The notes below the pieces were generated by a model. The model saw only the letters and a program-made list of their open reading frames with translations. It searched no databases and had not been told where the DNA came from. A stretch of 36,812 nt of DNA. Origin: Lachnospiraceae bacterium. GTDB taxonomy: Bacteria > Bacillota > Clostridia > Lachnospirales > Lachnospiraceae. Of the stretch, positions 23,704 to 32,511 are shown one piece after another; positions within the stretch are counted from its first letter, which is position 1; each line of letters opens with the position of its first letter. The stretch lies in assembly GCA_017469275.1 (NCBI GenBank), contig JAFUGT010000131.1:1-36812 (forward strand). The letters are read 5' to 3'. Made by a program: the position numbers and the translations under genes.

Positions 23704-25737
23704 TCATCCTTCTTTCTTTTTTGAATTTTTAGTTTTCTTACCATTGTTTTCTTTTTTGTAGAACTGTGCTGCATAATCAAAATAGGTTCTTAATTGATAT
23801 TGATTGTTAAGTCCTTTAACAGCATCTGTTCTTTTGGTTATATAATCTTCAAGTTTAACCATGTATTCATCTTCTGTAATAGATCCTTCTGCCACATAGG
23901 ACAATCCCTTTTCCCAACTTGCAGTCAACTCGGGATTTAGAAGTGACTTGATTGAAAAAGCCACAACATCATGAATCATCTCGCCCATTAACGTTGGAGT
24001 GATTATCTGTGTTTTCTTATTAAGACTCAAATACTTGTTACCTACAAGTTTCTTGATGATCTCTGCCCTCGTAGCCGATGTCCCTATACCGCTACCCTTT
24101 ATCTGAGCTCGTAATTCCTCATCTTCTATCAATTGTCCGGCATTTTCCATAGCTAAAATCAATGTTCCCGAACTGTAGCGTTTAGGTGGGGAAGTTTCAC
24201 CTTCCTTGATCTCAAATTTATCCACGGTTAAATTCATGCCTTTTTTGAGATTCATCGCTGCCTCAACCATCAAAGCGGAATACTTTTCCTTATCCTCATC
24301 CTCCTTTTGTTTTCCGAAGGAATATACTGTGACCGGCAAATACCCCGGATCTGTCAGCACTTTGAAATTAGCAAATAATTTTTCTCCCTTGCAGTCTAAT
24401 GTTAATGTTAATTTGTTATATGACGCAGGCGGGTAGAATATGCTCAAAAATCTTCTAACAATAATCTCATATACTTTTTTTGCAGTATCATTAAGACCAG
24501 CATATGCATTAAGTCCCTGTCCTGTGGGAATTATTGCATAGTGATCTGTTATCTGTTTGTCATTAACATATCTGGTCTTTGCAATATTTTTGTAACTGCC
24601 GCTTTCAAGTATATGTGATGCATACTCTCTCATGGCAGCAATATTCTTAAGACCTGAGATATTCTTATATATCTCTTTACTTACAGCAGTAGACAATACT
24701 CTTGCATCCGTTCGCGGATAGGTAACCATCTTCTTTTCATATAATTCCTGAGCTATCTGTAATGTCTGATCAGGACTGATTTTGAACAGCCTTGAGCAAT
24801 CATTCTGCAGTTCAGCAAGATTATATAATAACGGGGCATTTTTATTCTCTTTCTTTTTTTCAATCTTATCAATCGTAAGAGTGACTTTGTCACAACCTTC
24901 TTTAAAGAAATCTATAAGTGCTTTAGCATCTTCTTCCTTATTGAAACCGTTTTCCTTATATAACAGCGGTGAATTATAATATCTGCTTCCCTCCACCGCC
25001 TTCCATTCAGCTTCAAAGGTTCCGTCGGCCAGTTCCACATTGGCAACCACCCGGTAAAAGGATGATTTCACAAACTGACGTATCTCCCGTTCTCTTCTTA
25101 CGATCATTCCGAGAACACAGGTCATTACTCTTCCTACAGATATTACACATTTATCCTTTCCAAGATAATTTTTAACTGTATAACTGTACTTTAGACTCAA
25201 TAATCTCGAAAAGTTGATTCCCATTAGATAATCTTCCTTCGCACGCAGATATGCAGAAGCACACAGATTATCATATTCATGAAGATTCTTTGCTTCTTTG
25301 ATGCCCCTAAGTATCTCTTCTTCTGTCTGAGAATCTATCCATACTCTTCTCTTATCTTTACTGTCCGGAACCTCCGCCATCCGATCCACAAGCCTGTATA
25401 TATATTCACCTTCCCGTCCGGAGTCAGTGCATACATAAATGCATCCCACATCCTCCCTGTTAAGTAGTCCTTTAACTATACCAAATTGCTTTGATACCCC
25501 GTCAAGCACCTCATATTTGTATTCCTTAGGCAAAAAAGGTAATGTTTCAAGACTCCATTTTTTCAGGGCAGGATCATAAGCATCAGGATAAGACATTGTC
25601 ACAAGATGTCCCACGCACCAGGTAACTATGGAATCCTCCGACTCAATATATCCATCTCTGCTACCACCGTTTATCTTAAGTGCTTTGGCAAATTCCCTTG
25701 CCACACTCGGTTTCTCAGCTATGTACAAATTCTTCAA
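23704..25737 (-). CDS. topB: DNA topoisomerase III (type IA)
   Basis: Single-strand-passing topoisomerase that resolves replication and recombination intermediates. The 677-residue protein contains the Toprim domain (LYIAEKPSVAREFAKAL, CTDSGREGEYIYR), the IGRVMT-like segment VISVGRVMTCVLGMI, and the active-site tyrosine in KKMVTYPRTDARVL (about Tyr340). The start is TTG at 25737: an in-frame TAA lies a few codons upstream with no ATG between, and the sequence from TTG (KNLYIAEKPSV) is the conserved beginning of the family. The ribosome site (AAGTTGG) is weak. No long zinc-finger tail is present; the C-terminus is lysine-rich (KKENNGKKTKNSKKKEG). It forms a two-gene unit with the beta-helix protein. 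Confidence 0.94.
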   Translation of the reverse strand: MKNLYIAEKPSVAREFAKALKINGGSRDGYIESEDSIVTWCVGHLVTMSYPDAYDPALKKWSLETLPFLPKEYKYEVLDGVSKQFGIVKGLLNREDVGCIYVCTDSGREGEYIYRLVDRMAEVPDSKDKRRVWIDSQTEEEILRGIKEAKNLHEYDNLCASAYLRAKEDYLMGINFSRLLSLKYSYTVKNYLGKDKCVISVGRVMTCVLGMIVRREREIRQFVKSSFYRVVANVELADGTFEAEWKAVEGSRYYNSPLLYKENGFNKEEDAKALIDFFKEGCDKVTLTIDKIEKKKENKNAPLLYNLAELQNDCSRLFKISPDQTLQIAQELYEKKMVTYPRTDARVLSTAVSKEIYKNISGLKNIAAMREYASHILESGSYKNIAKTRYVNDKQITDHYAIIPTGQGLNAYAGLNDTAKKVYEIIVRRFLSIFYPPASYNKLTLTLDCKGEKLFANFKVLTDPGYLPVTVYSFGKQKEDEDKEKYSALMVEAAMNLKKGMNLTVDKFEIKEGETSPPKRYSSGTLILAMENAGQLIEDEELRAQIKGSGIGTSATRAEIIKKLVGNKYLSLNKKTQIITPTLMGEMIHDVVAFSIKSLLNPELTASWEKGLSYVAEGSITEDEYMVKLEDYITKRTDAVKGLNNQYQLRTYFDYAAQFYKKENNGKKTKNSKKKEG

Positions 25738-25941
25738 AATATTACCAACTTTCTTATATTACTACCGCTTATGCACCAATCCATTTTACCCTTATTTTTC
25801 CTATTTGTAAACTCTATTTGATTATGATTTGCACGCCGAATGCTTATATGTTATCATCTTGTTGTCAACCTGCTGACTCAATTACAAGACTTATATATCC
25901 ATTATGTCTTTTCACACAGATAATAATAGAATACCAGTGTT

Positions 25942-25953
25942 TTGTAATTACAA
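25942..25953. promoter_or_regulatory. Palindrome upstream of the ParB-BMP gene
   Basis: TTGTAATTACAA is a perfect 12-base palindrome 30 bases before the start codon, in the 246-base divergent region between topB and the next gene. It could be an operator. A convincing -35/-10 pair was not found. Confidence 0.25.
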
Positions 25954-25983
25954 TTAAATTCGATAATGAAAGAGGTATTAATA

Positions 25984-27921
25984 ATGGCTTACGAAGATTA
26001 TATAAAGGCACAGAAAATGGCGATCAAAGCATATAAGGCGGCAACATCAAGAGGATTATATCCTTATCTTCCTGTATTGGATGATCTGCTTCCTCATGCA
26101 GATATAGAATGTGAAGTAAAACTTGGAGTCAGTAATATTCCATTATATCAGGTAATAGGAACGAGTACCGCCGGCAGAACCAGAGCTTTTGCCAATAATT
26201 TCATGCCACTTCTCGACTATGGCACAGAATTTTCCGCTAAATGGTCCCATCTTGTGGATGCACAGATAGAAGAAGGAATCCACGATGCCATCAAGGTATA
26301 TGAATATATGAACCGCTACTATGTGGTTGAGGGCAATAAGCGCGCCAGTGTTTTAAAATATTTTGATTCCCCCTCCATCCTTGCTGACATCACAAGAAAA
26401 ATCCCCAGAAAAACAGATGATTTGGAAGTTCGCATATACTATGAATTTATGGACTTTTATGACGCAACCAAAATTAACTACGTTCAATTTTCAAAACTTG
26501 GCAACTTTCCAAAACTAATTGAAGCAGTTGGCAAACATCAGGGAGAAGCCTGGTCTGATGATGATCTTATGGACTTCGCATCCTTTCACACTGCATTTTA
26601 TAATGCATACAAGGATAAAGGCGGCAACAAACTTATCAATATCACCTGTGATGATGCGTTACTTTACTATCTGTCTTTGTATCCGTATGCTGAATCAAAA
26701 GAAATGACAAGTAATGAAATCAAAAAGAATCTCGAAAAAATATGGTCGGAAATCGCACTGCTTCAGGACAACGATTCAGTAGAGCTGCTAATGAATCCAA
26801 TAAATGAGAGTCATACTGTAAAGAAGGTTATCAACAAGATCAAAATCCCCAGGAAGAAAAAAGTTGCATTTGTATATGACAAAGAACCGTCTTCTTCCGA
26901 CTGGATATACGGCCACGAATTAGGAAGACTTCATATACAGGAAAACCTCGGAGAGATCATAGATACTACCTCCTATGTTATCAACAGTGAATTAGATAAA
27001 TCCGAAGATATTTTAGAAGAAGTTTGTAATGATGGTAATGAGATAATTTTCACAACTACTCCGAAACTTATTAAAGCCAGTGTTAAAGTGGCAGCCAATC
27101 ATCCGGATATCAAGATACTTAACTGTTCCTTGAACTCTTCACATACTACTGTAAGAACATATTACACACGAATGTATGAGGCAAAATTCATTACGGGAAT
27201 GATTGCCGGTGCAATGTGTATCAATGACAAAATAGGATATGTGGCAGACTATCCTATATATGGAGAAGCCGCTAACATTAATGCCTTTGCCTTGGGAGCC
27301 AAAATGGTCAATCCCCGTGCGAAAGTATATCTCGCCTGGTCCACTTTAAAAAACTTCAACATAGACACATTTTTTAAGGAACGGGGAATAACCTATATAT
27401 CCTCTCAGGATTCCCTCACTCCCGAAAACGGTCAGCGTCAGTTTGGGCTTTATGTTGAAAAAAATGATACAAAGAAAAACATTGCTGTTCCCATTTACCA
27501 TTGGGGCGCATTATATGAAGAATTAATCAACAGTATTTTCAAAGGTTCATGGAAGATCGATGATTCCTCAGAAAAAGCTATTAACTATTGGTGGGGGCTT
27601 TCGGCAGGTGTTATTGACATTATATACTCTAACAATCTTCCAAGCGGCATAGGAAAGCTTGTGGAACTCATGAAAAAAGCAATTGCCTCCGGAGTATTTC
27701 ATCCATTCACCGGTCCGTTAACCGATCAGAACGAAGAGCTGCGTCTTGACGCATATAATGTAATGCGTCCGGAAGATATAATGACCATGGATTGGCTATG
27801 CAACAATGTAATCGGAAGCATTCCTAAGATTGATGAACTTATCGATTCTGCCAAAGCAGTTGTTGAACTTCGAGGATTAGATGCTGCAACCCCGGATAAA
27901 GGAGGCGCATCTCTACTATGA
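25984..27921 (+). CDS. ParB-like domain fused to a BMP (PnrA/Med-type) ligand-binding domain
   Basis: A 645-residue protein without a signal peptide or lipobox, so probably cytoplasmic. Residues 30-190 look like a ParB/Sulfiredoxin-type domain: LGVSNIPLYQVIGTSTAGRT, then the ParB-like box YYVVEGNKRASVLKYF. Residues about 280-640 resemble the basic membrane lipoprotein (BMP) ligand-binding family, with KKVAFVYDKEPSSSDWIYGH, NEIIFTTTPKLIKASVKVAA, YEAKFITGMIAGAMCINDKI and GYVADYPIYGEAANINAFAL. BMP proteins normally bind nucleosides outside the cell or, as Med, inside. The start ATG 25984 (MAYEDYIKAQ) has GAAAGAGG upstream, while the upstream ATG at 25966 has none. It overlaps the next gene by 4 bases. 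Function is not known; a cytoplasmic nucleoside or nucleotide sensor is a reasonable guess. Confidence 0.75.
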   Translation: MAYEDYIKAQKMAIKAYKAATSRGLYPYLPVLDDLLPHADIECEVKLGVSNIPLYQVIGTSTAGRTRAFANNFMPLLDYGTEFSAKWSHLVDAQIEEGIHDAIKVYEYMNRYYVVEGNKRASVLKYFDSPSILADITRKIPRKTDDLEVRIYYEFMDFYDATKINYVQFSKLGNFPKLIEAVGKHQGEAWSDDDLMDFASFHTAFYNAYKDKGGNKLINITCDDALLYYLSLYPYAESKEMTSNEIKKNLEKIWSEIALLQDNDSVELLMNPINESHTVKKVINKIKIPRKKKVAFVYDKEPSSSDWIYGHELGRLHIQENLGEIIDTTSYVINSELDKSEDILEEVCNDGNEIIFTTTPKLIKASVKVAANHPDIKILNCSLNSSHTTVRTYYTRMYEAKFITGMIAGAMCINDKIGYVADYPIYGEAANINAFALGAKMVNPRAKVYLAWSTLKNFNIDTFFKERGITYISSQDSLTPENGQRQFGLYVEKNDTKKNIAVPIYHWGALYEELINSIFKGSWKIDDSSEKAINYWWGLSAGVIDIIYSNNLPSGIGKLVELMKKAIASGVFHPFTGPLTDQNEELRLDAYNVMRPEDIMTMDWLCNNVIGSIPKIDELIDSAKAVVELRGLDAATPDKGGASLL

Positions 27922-28511
27922 AAATTCTTGTACTTGCCGATGAAGAATCCAAATATTTATGGGATTATTTTGAGAAAAACAAATTAGACGGAATAGATCT
28001 TATTATTTCCTGTGGTGATTTAAAACCTGAATACCTTTCTTTTCTGGCAACATTTGCAAAAGTTCCGATACTGTATGTTCATGGGAATCATGACGGAATA
28101 TATGATACTAACCCACCTGACGGATGCATATGTATAGATGATGACGTATATGTCTACGAAGGAATACGTATTGCCGGTCTGGGGGGCTCAATGAGATATA
28201 ATACCGGCAGTTATCAATATTCCGAAAAAGAAATGCGTGTTAGAGCTTCTAAACTCTGGTTCAAAATAACCAAACATAAAGGAATTGATATTCTGGTCAC
28301 CCACGCCCCCGCCGCCGGTCTCAATGACGGCGAAGATATCCCGCACAAGGGATTTGAAATTTTTAATACCATACTCGACAAATATAAGCCCAAATATTTT
28401 CTTCACGGACATGTACATTTAACTTATAAGTGGAATCAGCAAAGAGAATGTATCTACAACGAACACACCACGGTGATCAACGGATTTGAAAGATATATAT
28501 TTGAGTATTAA
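27918..28511 (+). CDS. Metallophosphoesterase-fold protein with altered first motif
   Basis: A 197-residue calcineurin-like phosphoesterase. Motifs visible are GD in IISCGDLKPEYL, the GNHD box in ILYVHGNHDGIYD, H in ILVTHAPAAGLND and the GHVH box in FLHGHVHLTY. The first motif, normally DxH, reads LADEES (residues 7-12), so the histidine ligand is replaced by Glu. This may change metal choice or activity. ATGA overlap with the ParB-BMP gene shows translational coupling and suggests a joint function. Family members cleave phosphodiesters, cyclic nucleotides or phosphate monoesters; the substrate cannot be read from sequence. Confidence 0.88.
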   Translation: MKILVLADEESKYLWDYFEKNKLDGIDLIISCGDLKPEYLSFLATFAKVPILYVHGNHDGIYDTNPPDGCICIDDDVYVYEGIRIAGLGGSMRYNTGSYQYSEKEMRVRASKLWFKITKHKGIDILVTHAPAAGLNDGEDIPHKGFEIFNTILDKYKPKYFLHGHVHLTYKWNQQRECIYNEHTTVINGFERYIFEY

Positions 28512-28514
28512 AAA

Positions 28515-28607
28515 AAGCCCATACTGCTCTTGATATGTACCCTCTTTACTGGACTAACCAGTAAGGAGGGTACATATCACTTTACCGTTTTAGAGTAGTA
28601 TGGGCTT
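28515..28607 (-). terminator. Nested palindromic terminator of the antiporter operon
   Basis: The outer stem of 16 bases (28515-28530 with 28592-28607, one G-U) is followed on the minus strand by seven T (ending in TTAATACTC), so it ends the minus-strand operon. Inside its loop sits a separate 22-base hairpin (28531-28552 with 28558-28579, loop ACTAA). The inner palindrome is unnecessary for termination and looks inserted. Confidence 0.8.
28531..28579. repeat. 49-base palindrome inside the terminator loop
   Basis: Two 22-base arms, beginning TGATATGTACCC and ending GGGTACATATCA, differ at one position and enclose ACTAA. This is a near-perfect palindrome and may be a small mobile repeat. No second copy was found in the window. 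Confidence 0.7.
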
Positions 28608-28637
28608 GCATTATATACCATTGCTAATAAACAATAA

Positions 28638-29576
28638 TTACTTTAACATTACAAGATAAGCAAAATATCCGATGTATCCTAATAACATCAATACTCCTCC
28701 TGCTCTACCTAACTTATGCTTTTTGAATACACATATCCAAAGAAGAATACCTGCTGCTATGGATATCAACGTATCAATTACAAAACCTGTAGCAAAAGGA
28801 ACAGGTGTAATTAATGCAGTCGTACCGACAACAAACAGTATGTTGAACATATTACTTCCCACAATGTTACCTATGGCAATATCTGCTTTATCCTTTCTTG
28901 CCGCTGTAACAGAAGTGACAAGTTCCGGCAATGAAGTTCCGAGCGCAACTATGGTAAGACCTATAAATCTCTCGCTCAAATGTGCCGCCTGTGCAATCTT
29001 TGTAGCTGCTGCCACTGCAACATCACTACCTTTAACAATAAGCACAACACCAATTATAACTAATACTATCAAAAGCCAAACCGGCTTCTTTTTTTCATCT
29101 TCCGGAGTCTCTTCCTTATTATTTTTTGCCATGATAAAGAGATAGACCAGATAAACAATAAATGCTATCCAAAGCAATATGCCTTCAAGAAAGCTTATTT
29201 CATTACCTGTATACCCAAAGACAAGAAGTAGAACAGATATAAATAACATATATGGTATCTCGTATTTTACCGTTGAATCAGCCACCGCTATTGCAACAAT
29301 AACAGATGTAACTCCCAATATAACCAAAATGTTAAGTATATTACTTCCCACAACATTACCGATAGTAATATCTGCATTGTTTTTAAGTGCAGCTGTTATA
29401 CTTACCGCTGCCTCCGGTGCAGAAGTTCCCATAGCTACAATTGTCAAACCAATAACCAACTGTGGTATTCCAAACTTCTCGGCAATCCCCGCCGCACCAT
29501 CCACAAACCAGTCAGCACCTTTAACCAGCATAACAAATCCCAATACCAATAACAAAAACTGCAATAATATATTCAT
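28638..29576 (-). CDS. Calcium/sodium antiporter (YrbG family)
   Basis: Cation exchanger of the inner membrane that extrudes Ca2+ in exchange for Na+. The 312-residue protein has about ten hydrophobic segments and the two internally duplicated alpha repeats: GLTIVAMGTSAPEAAVSITA with NVVGSNILNILVILG, and GLTIVALGTSLPELVTSVTA with NIVGSNMFNILFVVG. The Glu and Asn residues in these repeats are the ion ligands. Between the halves lies a charged cytoplasmic loop (KNNKEETPEDEKKKP). GGAGGA precedes the ATG. It is the last gene of the long minus-strand operon, 36 bases after the aminopeptidase stop. Confidence 0.93.
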   Translation of the reverse strand: MNILLQFLLLVLGFVMLVKGADWFVDGAAGIAEKFGIPQLVIGLTIVAMGTSAPEAAVSITAALKNNADITIGNVVGSNILNILVILGVTSVIVAIAVADSTVKYEIPYMLFISVLLLVFGYTGNEISFLEGILLWIAFIVYLVYLFIMAKNNKEETPEDEKKKPVWLLIVLVIIGVVLIVKGSDVAVAAATKIAQAAHLSERFIGLTIVALGTSLPELVTSVTAARKDKADIAIGNIVGSNMFNILFVVGTTALITPVPFATGFVIDTLISIAAGILLWICVFKKHKLGRAGGVLMLLGYIGYFAYLVMLK

Positions 29577-29612
29577 GTTACATACTCCTCCTATTATTCT
29601 TTGAATATTATA

Positions 29613-31706
29613 TCATTTGGTGGCAAAAGGCTCATTGAGCATCTCGCAACCTTTAAGTACAAATCTGCCGTTTCTGATAATATCTACTTCCGTTCCATCG
29701 GCATGAATACTTGTTATCGAACCGATTTCATCATACGGTATCGTAATATCCGTATGACAGTCAAAATAGGCATTATCCGGATCGGTATCTCTTAATAAGG
29801 AACATTCGTTATCCTTAGCAACTATCTCTTTTCCGTCGGGATTATATAATTTCAATTCTTCCCCTCTGCAATAACAGGTGTCACCTACAGCAAAATGAGG
29901 ACCCATTTTCTCTGCTATCAGAATTGGAAGAAGACTTACTATGTTGAATTTGTTTGCAAGAACATATGCTGTTGTATTGGTGCCGATTGCAAATTCTCCA
30001 ATAGGAAGTGTATCTCTGTTGTATAGAACATTTTCTTTAATATAAGCCCTATTCTCTTCTTCCGTCTCAAAATTATCGCATGTGTATTCCTTCACCATAC
30101 CGTCCTCAAAAGTAATTTTGAGATTCTTATACTTTAATTCATTCAGATAAACCTCTGACACATTAAGTACACCAAAGGTACCTGTAAGCTTAGGCGATGT
30201 AAACACCTCACCCACCGGAATATTAACATCCGCAGTACAGTTCTCAAAATTGGTTTCTTTATCCGGAGCATTAAGCTCATGCATCATGACCATCATATCT
30301 GTACAGTTTTCACCTCTGCCAAGAACATGTACCTTAACTGCATTATCCAGCTCATCGATAATAATCTGTTGTACCTTCTTATAGTCATCATTATTCAAGG
30401 TATTGATCTTAACTATGGCCTGGAATATTTCATCAAAATTATCTCCTATTTCAGGCAATGGGTAAGCTATAATGGTAAAACTGTATTCACTTTGAGGAAT
30501 GTATTCATTAACAATCTTTGAACATTCTGTAGTTGAATATACAGACAACTTCTGTTGTTTATCATGAAGCCTGTAACATCCTTTTTTATTGACCGGCTCA
30601 AAAGGCTTTTCTCCGAAAACTTCAATAACTGCCGGACCCGCGTATACCTTTGCCAGATTTTTTCTGCTTTCATATGCGTTTTTAGTGACGGATATCTTTC
30701 TCTCCACAAACGCTTTGTTAAGATATATAGCCTCGTCCATTCTATGATCATAATCATATTGCTTATTTGCAGTTGTTCCTGCATAACCGGGGCGCAATGT
30801 CAGCCTTCTGTTAATCCTTGCCACCGGCGCACGATATATTACAGGTCTTAATCCCATAGCTTCAAACTGTTTTATGGCAGCCCTGATCATTCTTTCCTGT
30901 CCTATAAAATATCTGATATTAACAGTCTTTTTCTTTGACAGATCAATTCCGGCAATCTTAAAGCCCTCTTCATAACCATGAGTGTAGGTGTATGCCATAC
31001 TGTCAATCTCATCCTGTGACATTGCATTAAGAAACCTTGCAAGACTGATTTCATTATCACTGATATACTCACCGAATTTATAAAGATATCTGATATCCGA
31101 AAGATCACTTTCCATTATTATATCTGTTGCAAAGGATAAATCGGGATCTAACATCTCACGAACCCTGTAATCTATCATCATTTCCGCATAATCATTAACA
31201 AAATAGTATATGATATCTTTCAATTCTTTGACAGAATAATCTTCCTCCTCGAAGAGACAAAGCACTTCGACAAACAATTCCAATAACACTGTAAGTTCTG
31301 TATAACGAAATTCCACAGCATATATAATACCGCCTCTAAGCTCAGTGTAAATGAAACTGAGCAGCGGACCGAATTCCTCCCCCAGTTTTTCAACAGCATA
31401 GGAAGGATTTGCATAACTTGTCCCATATGCTCCGGTCTCCTCAATTATATCTTCGTATAATTTCACATTCCAGTTCTTTAGAACCTCTAAATCTTCTTTC
31501 TCAAGACCACCATTATAGACAAACCTTTTCCACTCATCCAACCTTTTAATAAACTGTGCGGTCTTTATAAAATAATCCTTATACTTATTACCGGATAATG
31601 AAGCATCTTCTCCGTCAAGCAGAGAATCAATTCTCTCCATCATAAGAATATAACGTTCATCTACATCTTCATTATTTTCTTTAAATAATTCTTTATACTT
31701 CACCAT
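29613..31706 (-). CDS. Aminopeptidase of the M29 type with a long N-terminal extension
   Basis: Likely metal-dependent aminopeptidase, cytoplasmic. The C-terminal half (from about residue 290) carries M29-like blocks: VNIPVGEVFTSPKLTGTFG with a likely metal-binding Glu, LPIGEFAIGTNTTAYV, LLPILIAEKMGPHFAVGDTC with a His, and AYFDCHTDITIPYDEIGSI with His and Asp. M29 enzymes are about 400 residues; this one has 697 because some 280 acidic, mostly helical N-terminal residues without recognised motifs precede the catalytic part. GGATGA precedes ATG 31706. The gene lies inside the envelope operon with 34- and 36-base gaps. Substrate unknown; a role in recycling wall peptides is speculative. Confidence 0.8.
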   Translation of the reverse strand: MVKYKELFKENNEDVDERYILMMERIDSLLDGEDASLSGNKYKDYFIKTAQFIKRLDEWKRFVYNGGLEKEDLEVLKNWNVKLYEDIIEETGAYGTSYANPSYAVEKLGEEFGPLLSFIYTELRGGIIYAVEFRYTELTVLLELFVEVLCLFEEEDYSVKELKDIIYYFVNDYAEMMIDYRVREMLDPDLSFATDIIMESDLSDIRYLYKFGEYISDNEISLARFLNAMSQDEIDSMAYTYTHGYEEGFKIAGIDLSKKKTVNIRYFIGQERMIRAAIKQFEAMGLRPVIYRAPVARINRRLTLRPGYAGTTANKQYDYDHRMDEAIYLNKAFVERKISVTKNAYESRKNLAKVYAGPAVIEVFGEKPFEPVNKKGCYRLHDKQQKLSVYSTTECSKIVNEYIPQSEYSFTIIAYPLPEIGDNFDEIFQAIVKINTLNNDDYKKVQQIIIDELDNAVKVHVLGRGENCTDMMVMMHELNAPDKETNFENCTADVNIPVGEVFTSPKLTGTFGVLNVSEVYLNELKYKNLKITFEDGMVKEYTCDNFETEEENRAYIKENVLYNRDTLPIGEFAIGTNTTAYVLANKFNIVSLLPILIAEKMGPHFAVGDTCYCRGEELKLYNPDGKEIVAKDNECSLLRDTDPDNAYFDCHTDITIPYDEIGSITSIHADGTEVDIIRNGRFVLKGCEMLNEPFATK

Positions 31707-31740
31707 TCATCCTTTCCTGCATCATGCATAAATACTTAAA

Positions 31741-32052
31741 CTACATCCAGCCTAATATATACAATATAACAGCACTAATAACTAAAACACCGTTAACTAT
31801 TCCGGAAATTCTTTTCATTACAACACTTCCATCCGGTGATTTCCACGCGCTTTTGCAAAACATAATCCCTGTAAATGCCAACATAAGACCTGCAAATCCA
31901 AGAAGGCCGATTAATTTCGGACCTTTCCCCTGATACAGATATGACATTATTATTGCGGCTATCTGACAAGCCAATGAAATCCCCGCCAACACGCACGCTA
32001 TCACCGTATCTATACTTACACTTTTTACACTATATACATTCTTTTTGATCAT
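31741..32052 (-). CDS. Small three-helix membrane protein (possibly DUF6142)
   Basis: A 103-residue integral membrane protein. Three hydrophobic stretches are seen: IDTVIACVLAGISLACQIAA, IGLLGFAGLMLAFTGIMFC and the C-terminal VNGVLVISAVILYILGW. The start ATG overlaps the VanZ-like stop by 4 bases (ATGA), so translation is coupled. It resembles small proteins labelled DUF6142 in Lachnospiraceae as I remember them; this family name is uncertain. No function known. Confidence 0.75.
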   Translation of the reverse strand: MIKKNVYSVKSVSIDTVIACVLAGISLACQIAAIIMSYLYQGKGPKLIGLLGFAGLMLAFTGIMFCKSAWKSPDGSVVMKRISGIVNGVLVISAVILYILGWM

Positions 32053-32507
32053 TCCCGCTCGCTCCTTCTATTAATCAGAAGTAAAATATAATACACTATA
32101 AAACCCAGTAATCCTCCGATGGTGTTCAATATAATATCATCTACATCAAACGCTCCAACTTTAGATACCAGTTGTATAACCTCTACTATCAGGCTGAACA
32201 CAAAAGTATAAATAATTGCCTGATACCATCTTACTCTTTTGTTAAGCACCCATCTGATAAGTGCCCCAAACGGCATAAATGCAATAATATTGCCAAAGAG
32301 ATTAACCATCACATTGACAATTCCAATCTGATCCCAATAATATATAAAGCGTTTTATTTCCTGAAACGGCATAAGATTATACGCATATCCGCCTCTCCCC
32401 ATGGTTCTTCCAAAGTCATCAGACAAGAACAAAAAATAGACCAGAAAAAACATATATATACAAAAACATATTCGACTTATTATTCTTATAATCGTTCTTT
32501 TTTTCAT
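32049..32507 (-). CDS. VanZ-like family membrane protein
   Basis: A 152-residue protein with four to five membrane segments. Typical VanZ-like traits are YNLMPFQEIKRFIYYW after the first helix, VNLFGNIIAFMPFGALI, and the C-terminal IVEVIQLVSKVGAFDVDDII followed by LNTIGGLLGFIVYYI. Named for a teicoplanin-resistance protein, most relatives have no proven role in resistance and many act in envelope functions. It starts 4 bases after the LtaS-like stop and overlaps the next gene by 4 bases. No other glycopeptide resistance gene is present, so I do not infer resistance. Confidence 0.9.
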   Translation of the reverse strand: MKKRTIIRIISRICFCIYMFFLVYFLFLSDDFGRTMGRGGYAYNLMPFQEIKRFIYYWDQIGIVNVMVNLFGNIIAFMPFGALIRWVLNKRVRWYQAIIYTFVFSLIVEVIQLVSKVGAFDVDDIILNTIGGLLGFIVYYILLLINRRSERE

Positions 32508-32511
32508 TTAT

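Noticed and set aside
32049-32507. Glycopeptide resistance determinant
   Set aside because: VanZ-like proteins are widespread; no vanHAX, vanS or vanR is present.
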